A stretch of DNA of 64,000 nt from JAALLB01 sp017643495 (GTDB lineage: Bacteria > Pseudomonadota > Alphaproteobacteria > Rhizobiales > Rhizobiaceae), in NCBI GenBank assembly GCA_965216105.1, contig OZ244147.1:2046001-2110000 (forward strand), read 5' to 3'. Made by a program: the position numbers and the translations under genes. How positions within the stretch are numbered: the first letter of the stretch is position 1; every line of letters starts with the position of its first letter. Positions 59,695-64,000 of this stretch are shown piece after piece. A model generated the notes under the pieces. The model saw nothing but the letters and a program-made list of their open reading frames with translations. It had not been told where the DNA came from and did not search any database.

Positions 59695-60273
59695 CTAGAC
59701 TTCCGTCTCGTCATTGTCATATCCCTCCAACACATGGGTTGAGAGGTAGATGTCTTTCGAAACCGCATTCTTGATGGTTGTGAGCACGTATTGGAGCCCT
59801 GTCATGAAGAAGCCGACAGGAACCCAAAGGAATATCCAGTAAACTGGCAATTGAAGCGCCGGCAGCACACGGCCCGAGCTGGCGACCTTGGCGATATAGC
59901 CGATTGAAAAGTAACATAGGGCAAACATTGCGGTAGCCGTCACAAGCGAGATGAGCACCATCATCGCCTTCCTGCTTGGTGACGGCATCGCATCATAAAT
60001 CGCGGACATTCGAATATGCCGTCCCTGACGGGCCGCATAGCTTATCCCCGCGAAAGTGATCAGGATGATCAAGATCCGGTTCACTTCCTCGCTGAAAAAC
60101 AGGCTGTACTGAAACACGAACCGTCCGACGACATTCGCAATGGTGTTTGTTGCCATCAAAAGCACACCTGCCGCCAGCATGACGGATTCGATGCGACTGA
60201 TGGTAGAATCGATTATTCCAAGAATCCCCGGAAGCGACGAAGCATGCGGATCATGTGTTTCGGTCTGGCTCAC
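59695..60273 (-). CDS. uehB: Ectoine TRAP transporter small membrane subunit UehB
   Basis: The 192-aa DctQ-type protein has four hydrophobic segments and the RQGRHIRMSAIYDAM block. Its start is a GTG at 60273 with GGGGAGGGCAG upstream. An intergenic hairpin lies between it and uehA. Confidence 0.9.
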   Translation of the reverse strand: MSQTETHDPHASSLPGILGIIDSTISRIESVMLAAGVLLMATNTIANVVGRFVFQYSLFFSEEVNRILIILITFAGISYAARQGRHIRMSAIYDAMPSPSRKAMMVLISLVTATAMFALCYFSIGYIAKVASSGRVLPALQLPVYWIFLWVPVGFFMTGLQYVLTTIKNAVSKDIYLSTHVLEGYDNDETEV

Positions 60274-60304
60274 TCTGCCCTCCCCAAGGCCTGATCAAAC
60301 TTCC

Positions 60305-60330
60305 CGGGGCGCCGTCCATTCAGCGCCCCG
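60305..60330 (-). terminator. Hairpin between uehA and uehB
   Basis: CGGGGCGC and GCGCCCCG form a perfect 8-bp stem with a 10-nt loop right after the binding-protein gene. No T-tract follows, so it is more likely an mRNA-stability element or processing site keeping uehA mRNA abundant than a full terminator. Confidence 0.6.
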
Positions 60331-60355
60331 AAATCTCTTTTTGCGCAATTAGCGC

Positions 60356-61375
60356 CTAGCCTTTTGTTGCCTCGAGATCGGCTTTGAGCTGGTCAAGGAT
60401 TGCCTTGCCGCTGTCACCGGTCATTTCGATGAACTTGGCTTCAACATCCTTTGCGGCTTCCTTGAAACAACTGCGCTGTTCTTCGTCCAGAACTGTCACT
60501 GTCATTTCAGGCTTTGCTTTCTTGATCTTGGCCAGTTCCTCTTCGGCCAGGCCCTTCTGGTAATCAACAATGTAGTCGTAGGCAGTCGCAGCAGCGTCTT
60601 CAACGACCTTCTTGTCTTCATCACTCAGGCCTTCATAGAAGTCCTTGTTGGCCATGACGGCAGTGGTGAAGTTGTTGTGGCCCGTGTAGGTGATGTGATC
60701 GGTAACCTCATAAATCTTCGTCGAATAGAGGAAGAATGTCGGGTTTTCCTGACCCTGGATAATATTGGTTTGAAGACCGCCATAAACCTCACCCCAAGGC
60801 AGTGGAGTCGGAGTTGCGCCAAAAGCCTTGTAAGATTCCACAAGAAGCGGATTGGTCATCACGCGGAACTTAACCTCGTTGAGGTCTTCACAGCCCTTGA
60901 CCGGCTCCTTGGTTGTCATTGCCACTTCGCCTTCAGGGAACATGACGAGAAGCTCAAGACCCTGCTTGGCGTAGAGTTCCTCGAAGTCCTCGTTGATTGC
61001 CTTGCTTTCCTTGTAGAAGCGGGCGAGATGTGCCTGGTCGGTTGGCAGCAGGTAAGGCACGAAGAAGACTTGCGCTTCCGGGATCAGCGCGCCGGTAAAG
61101 CCTGGTGACTGGTCGACAAACTGCAGAATTCCCGCCTGGGCCTGCTCCATGATATCGGCACTTTCACCAAGTGTTCCGTAAGGAAAGAGCTGAAGCGTGT
61201 GATCGGAATTCTTTTCGATCTCTTCCTTGAACTTGGTGGCATACACCCCCTGAACCTCTGTCAGGGATTCCTCGAAAGCATATTTCCAGCTCTCTGCCTG
61301 TGCAGACAGAACACCGGCCATCATGAGGGCTGCGGCACCAACACCAGTCAGCAATTTTCGGTTAAATGATCTCAT
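60356..61375 (-). CDS. uehA: Ectoine/hydroxyectoine TRAP periplasmic binding protein UehA
   Basis: The 339-aa DctP-type binding protein has a signal peptide (MRSFNRKLLTGVGAAALMMA, cleaved after AQA near residue 27). The mature part starts ESWKYAFEESLTEVQGVYA. The KFRVMTNPLLVESYKAFGATPTPL block is the ligand-pocket signature of DctP proteins. It is the first structural gene after enuR; its promoter region contains two copies of the ATCATGACAATT-type motif. Confidence 0.92.
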   Translation of the reverse strand: MRSFNRKLLTGVGAAALMMAGVLSAQAESWKYAFEESLTEVQGVYATKFKEEIEKNSDHTLQLFPYGTLGESADIMEQAQAGILQFVDQSPGFTGALIPEAQVFFVPYLLPTDQAHLARFYKESKAINEDFEELYAKQGLELLVMFPEGEVAMTTKEPVKGCEDLNEVKFRVMTNPLLVESYKAFGATPTPLPWGEVYGGLQTNIIQGQENPTFFLYSTKIYEVTDHITYTGHNNFTTAVMANKDFYEGLSDEDKKVVEDAAATAYDYIVDYQKGLAEEELAKIKKAKPEMTVTVLDEEQRSCFKEAAKDVEAKFIEMTGDSGKAILDQLKADLEATKG

Positions 61376-61531
61376 TCAGTATTCCTCCTTGTGTTTAAAC
61401 CCGAACAGCCCTGCACCCATTCCGGTACAGGACACTGGTCCAGATTTATTGTGATGAGACATCCCGACCTGTGGTCGGCAATACCGGCCAAAGAAATGGT
61501 CCGATAGCAATCTTCATGCATGCCTCGCCAT

Positions 61532-61602
61532 GATTGTTATGATTTGAAAAGGGTGCAATAGGGATTTTTGAGAGTCAATGCGATTATTAAATCATGACAA
61601 TT
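61532..61602. promoter_or_regulatory. Candidate EnuR operator half-sites upstream of uehA
   Basis: ATCATGACAATT lies on the plus strand at 61591-61602, and a related copy ATCATAACAATC is on the minus strand at 61543-61532. Both are preceded by AA. The same 12-mer recurs in the enuR/asnC divergent promoter. They lie 157-227 bp upstream of the uehA start. Confidence 0.55.
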
Positions 61603-62990
61603 TAAAGTGTGAGCACTGCCGGTTCCGGCTGGCTGCGCGCGAGCCTTGCCAACACGTTCAAACCGAAACGCAGCCGATCCTCGGGTTCACCGCCAAGACA
61701 AATTCTCACACCGGCCTCAAAAGAGGTGTCAGACATCAGGAAAGACGAACCTGACGCCACGGCCACGCGCTGCTGCCGGGCCAAGGCAACAAACGTCTCT
61801 TCTGTCCAGCTACCAGGCATTGGCAACCAGACATGAAGACCGCCCGGACTGGCCCTGAAATCAAGGCCGGAGAACATCTCCCTGACAATGCGATTCCGCT
61901 CCTGGAAATGTCGCGTCTGGTCATGAAGGAAGCGCTCTGCAGTTCCGTTCTCGATCCAGCGTGCACCGATATCCGCCATTAAGGGTGTTGCCATCCAGTT
62001 GGTGACGAGGCTCCGGTTTGCTGCTGCTGCTTCGTAAATTTCCGGCATCACAAGAAAACCGAACCTGAGGCCCGGCATGATGCATTTCGTGAGGCTCGTG
62101 AAATAAAAACAGCGCTCCGGTGCAAGGGCAGCGATCGGCGCTGGCCGGTCGGGCTGTACAGGTCCCCACGCATCGTTCTCCACAATCAGCACATCATGGC
62201 GGCGTGCCACCCTGACGATTTCCTCACGGCGGGCCCTGTCCATTGTGAACGCACGCGGGCTCATTCCTGTTGGCATAAGATAGATTACCTTGACAGCCCC
62301 ACGCTCACACGCACTGGAAAACGCATCCGGCACGATCCCCAAGTCATCGGTTTCAAGCCCCTGCACACGCAGACCAAGATAACGGGACAAGGGTTTCAAT
62401 GTATGCAGACCGAGATTTTCCGTCACAATCAGGTCACCAGGGCTGGTAGCCGTCATCAGGGCAACCGTCATTGCAGAGCTGTTTCCGTTGGTAAGCAACA
62501 GGCCCTGCGGCGAACTCCCAAGACCGCACAATTTCAACCATTTCCGGGAGGCGGCTTCATATTTCTGCAATGCCCGGGCGGGCCTGAACGAGGAAATGGC
62601 GGTTTCCGGCAGGTCTACACTCACCTCCGCCAGAATACTGCGCATCGCCTCCAGATGCTCCTGTTTGAATACCGGCTTGAGTATCGACAGGTCGATAAGT
62701 GTGCCATCCCGGTTGTCGGGCAGATAAGGCGGCTTGGGGTCGTCGCGTTCGGTGCGGACAAACGTGCCTCTGCCGACTTCACCGACAATCACGCCTCTCC
62801 TGATCAATTCGTCATAGGCGCGGCTGACGGTCTGCACGCTGAGGTTCAGGTCATATGCCAGATTGCGATGGGTCGGAAGCCGTTCACCGGCCTGCAATTC
62901 ACCTGCCTCAACCGCTCTCACGATTGTCTCAGCCAGGGAACGATAGGCCGGACGACGCAGGTGATCGGGTTTTGGAGGCCAAATAGTCAT
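61602..62990 (-). CDS. enuR: EnuR: MocR-type regulator of ectoine catabolism
   Basis: The 462-aa MocR/GntR protein has an N-terminal winged helix (residues about 12-80, LPTHRNLAYDLNLSVQTVSRAY) and an aminotransferase-like domain with PLP lysine Lys302 in SLTKCIMPGLRFG. That is the residue number reported for EnuR of Ruegeria pomeroyi. EnuR binds PLP and responds to N-alpha-acetyl-diaminobutyrate and related compounds, relieving repression of the ueh/eut genes. It precedes uehA on the same strand and is divergent from asnC. Confidence 0.93.
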   Translation of the reverse strand: MTIWPPKPDHLRRPAYRSLAETIVRAVEAGELQAGERLPTHRNLAYDLNLSVQTVSRAYDELIRRGVIVGEVGRGTFVRTERDDPKPPYLPDNRDGTLIDLSILKPVFKQEHLEAMRSILAEVSVDLPETAISSFRPARALQKYEAASRKWLKLCGLGSSPQGLLLTNGNSSAMTVALMTATSPGDLIVTENLGLHTLKPLSRYLGLRVQGLETDDLGIVPDAFSSACERGAVKVIYLMPTGMSPRAFTMDRARREEIVRVARRHDVLIVENDAWGPVQPDRPAPIAALAPERCFYFTSLTKCIMPGLRFGFLVMPEIYEAAAANRSLVTNWMATPLMADIGARWIENGTAERFLHDQTRHFQERNRIVREMFSGLDFRASPGGLHVWLPMPGSWTEETFVALARQQRVAVASGSSFLMSDTSFEAGVRICLGGEPEDRLRFGLNVLARLARSQPEPAVLTL

Positions 62991-63020
62991 GATTTATTCA
63001 TGCAAATTATCATGACAATT
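62982..63020. promoter_or_regulatory. Divergent operator region, enuR / asnC
   Basis: ATCATGACTATT (minus strand, 62993-62982) and ATCATGACAATT (plus, 63009-63020) form an inverted pair, with perfect arms GTCATGAT/ATCATGAC. One arm overlaps the enuR start codon, which fits autorepression. The plus-strand copy is identical to the one at 61591. Confidence 0.6.
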
Positions 63021-63053
63021 GACAAGCTTTTAATGCTGCAGCAAAAGTCGTCC

Positions 63054-63557
63054 ATGACAAGTGTAAAGCTAGACAAACGCGATATCATGATCCTCGCCAC
63101 CCTGTCACGCGAGGGGCGAATGTCCAAAACCGAGTTGGCCAAAAAGGTAAATCTCAGCGCCACTCCGTGCTGGGAAAGGCTGAAGCGGCTGGAAAATGCA
63201 GGGATCATTGCCGGTTATCATGCCGATATCGAATTGCGGCATGTCGCATCCCATGTATCGGTTTTTGTGACTGCCGAGCTGGAAAACCACAAGGCCTCGA
63301 CCTTCCAGACATTTGAGCTGGCGATCCGGGAACAACGGGAAATCATCGGTTGCTGGGCATTGGGGGGCGGATTTGACTATATTTTACAAGTGGTAACGCG
63401 TGATATTGAAAGCTACCAGCAGCTCATAGAAAACCTGCTTGCACGGCGCGTCGGGCTGGCCCGGTATTTCACCTACATTGTGACGAAATCGGTCAAGCGT
63501 CCGACCGCCCTGCCCCTTGATATCCTGCTGTCCGAAACGCCTTCAACGGAACGATAA
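63054..63557 (+). CDS. AsnC/Lrp-family regulator of the ectoine cluster (DoeX)
   Basis: A 167-aa protein starts at ATG 63054 (MTSVKLDKRDI); in-frame ATGs at 63033 and 63012 are alternatives. An N-terminal AsnC helix-turn-helix (ILATLSREGRMSKTELAKKVNLSATPCWERLKRLE) is followed by a Lrp-type ligand domain (GCWALGGGFDYILQVVTRDIESY). Ectoine clusters usually carry this second regulator (asnC, called doeX in Halomonas). Divergent from enuR and 127 bp before the dehydrogenase gene. Confidence 0.9.
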   Translation: MTSVKLDKRDIMILATLSREGRMSKTELAKKVNLSATPCWERLKRLENAGIIAGYHADIELRHVASHVSVFVTAELENHKASTFQTFELAIREQREIIGCWALGGGFDYILQVVTRDIESYQQLIENLLARRVGLARYFTYIVTKSVKRPTALPLDILLSETPSTER

Positions 63558-63684
63558 TTCAGCTTTCAGCGCAATGATTTTCAGATGATTTTTCTGGTGA
63601 CCCCTGCCCCATAAGAGAAATCCTCCCCCGTATGGATACTAGTTTCAACAGGAATCAACCCAACCAGACTTATCCGGACCGGCC

Positions 63685-64000
63685 ATGTCAAAAGATCATT
63701 CACCGACTGCAAACCTGCCCCGAAAACTGTCTGACCCCTCGCTTCTGCAAAGCCAGTCCCATATTGGCGGGGAATGGACAGGTGCAAGCGGTGGCGAGAC
63801 CCTCGCTGTGACCAACCCGGCGGACGGCTCCCATCTTGGCGATGTTTCCGCATTGAGCGCAGAAGACAGCACCCTGGCGGTGGATGCCGCCCACAAGGCC
63901 TTTCCCAACTGGGCAGGCTTGCTGCCCCAGGAACGGGCCGCCTTCCTGCGCCAATGGTTTGAGGAAATATCGAAAAACCGGGAAGATCTTGCGCTGATCA
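63685..64000 (+). CDS. Aldehyde dehydrogenase Ssd/DoeC (partial, runs off the edge)
   Basis: The 5' part of an ALDH gene starts at ATG 63685 and continues past 64000. The visible 105 residues include the ALDH N-terminal pattern (SHIGGEWTGAS, VTNPADGSHLGDV, AFPNWAGLLPQERAAFLRQW) of the succinate-semialdehyde dehydrogenase group. In ectoine clusters this enzyme oxidises aspartate semialdehyde to aspartate. It is truncated only by the window. Confidence 0.85.
   Translation, partial: MSKDHSPTANLPRKLSDPSLLQSQSHIGGEWTGASGGETLAVTNPADGSHLGDVSALSAEDSTLAVDAAHKAFPNWAGLLPQERAAFLRQWFEEISKNREDLALI

Noticed and set aside
62196..63053. Long N-terminal extension of the AsnC frame
   Set aside because: It runs antisense through enuR and lacks any domain; the Lrp-family N-terminus starts near 63054.
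1..64000. CRISPR arrays, insertion sequences, phage genes, rRNA
   Set aside because: No regularly spaced repeats, transposase or integrase motifs, phage structural genes or rRNA signatures were seen on either strand.

Overview
The window looks like the chromosome of a marine or saline-habitat alphaproteobacterium, probably Hyphomicrobiales (Rhizobiales) or a close relative. I infer this from the iscS-sufB-x-sufC-sufD-sufS-sufT-sufA gene order, a tyrS/anmK divergent pair near it, CtrA-type TTAA-N7-TTAA sites, and several roseobacter-like clusters for organic osmolytes. Base composition looks like mid-50s %GC by eye (not computed). There is no sign of phage, insertion sequences, rRNA or CRISPR. 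Gene density is very high and no gap exceeds about 300 bp.

Region 1 (1-11.5 kb): an uptake and oxidation cluster for an unknown amine. It holds an aldehyde dehydrogenase and an enolase-superfamily enzyme (minus strand), a divergent MocR regulator, a PotD/A/B/C-type ABC importer, a GMC alcohol/choline-type oxidoreductase and a PuuB/DAO-type flavin amine oxidase. Region 2 (11.5-13.6 kb): a Tat-exported metallo-beta-lactamase-fold protein and a GAF-LuxR regulator, followed by tRNA-Thr(UGU).

Region 3 (14.1-30.7 kb): organosulfonate (taurine) catabolism. It contains soeCBA (cytoplasm-facing sulfite dehydrogenase, divergent in sense from xsc), a DegT-type aminotransferase, a tauABC-type importer whose permease carries an extra extracytoplasmic domain, a ureohydrolase, a TauR-type MocR regulator, xsc (sulfoacetaldehyde acetyltransferase) and, after a DUF3309 miniprotein, pta. 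Together these import a sulfonate, cleave sulfoacetaldehyde to acetyl phosphate plus sulfite, convert acetyl phosphate to acetyl-CoA and oxidise sulfite to sulfate. None of the known taurine-deaminating enzymes (Tpa, Toa, TauXY) is present. The DegT aminotransferase and the ureohydrolase are the two enzymes left without an assigned step, and this is the most interesting puzzle in the window.

Region 4 (30.7-52.7 kb): housekeeping genes. These are a DUF4864 protein, tenA, the full suf operon with a second class I cysteine desulfurase and a small unnamed membrane protein, an alpha/beta hydrolase, anmK, tyrS, a giant AsmA/DUF3971 protein without an obvious start codon, a 1-Cys peroxiredoxin Q, a DUF455 protein, an SHMT-like PLP enzyme with its LysR neighbour, an M23 peptidase, and prfB with its programmed +1 frameshift.

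Region 5 (52.8 kb to the end): the ectoine/hydroxyectoine catabolic cluster enuR-uehABC-usp-eutABCDE on the minus strand, with divergent asnC(doeX) and ssd/doeC on the plus strand; the last gene runs off the edge. A repeated 12-mer, ATCATGACWATT, flanks the two promoter regions and is a good candidate operator for EnuR. The window therefore carries three MocR-type (PLP-binding) regulators, each next to a transporter and catabolic genes for a different nitrogen-containing small molecule.
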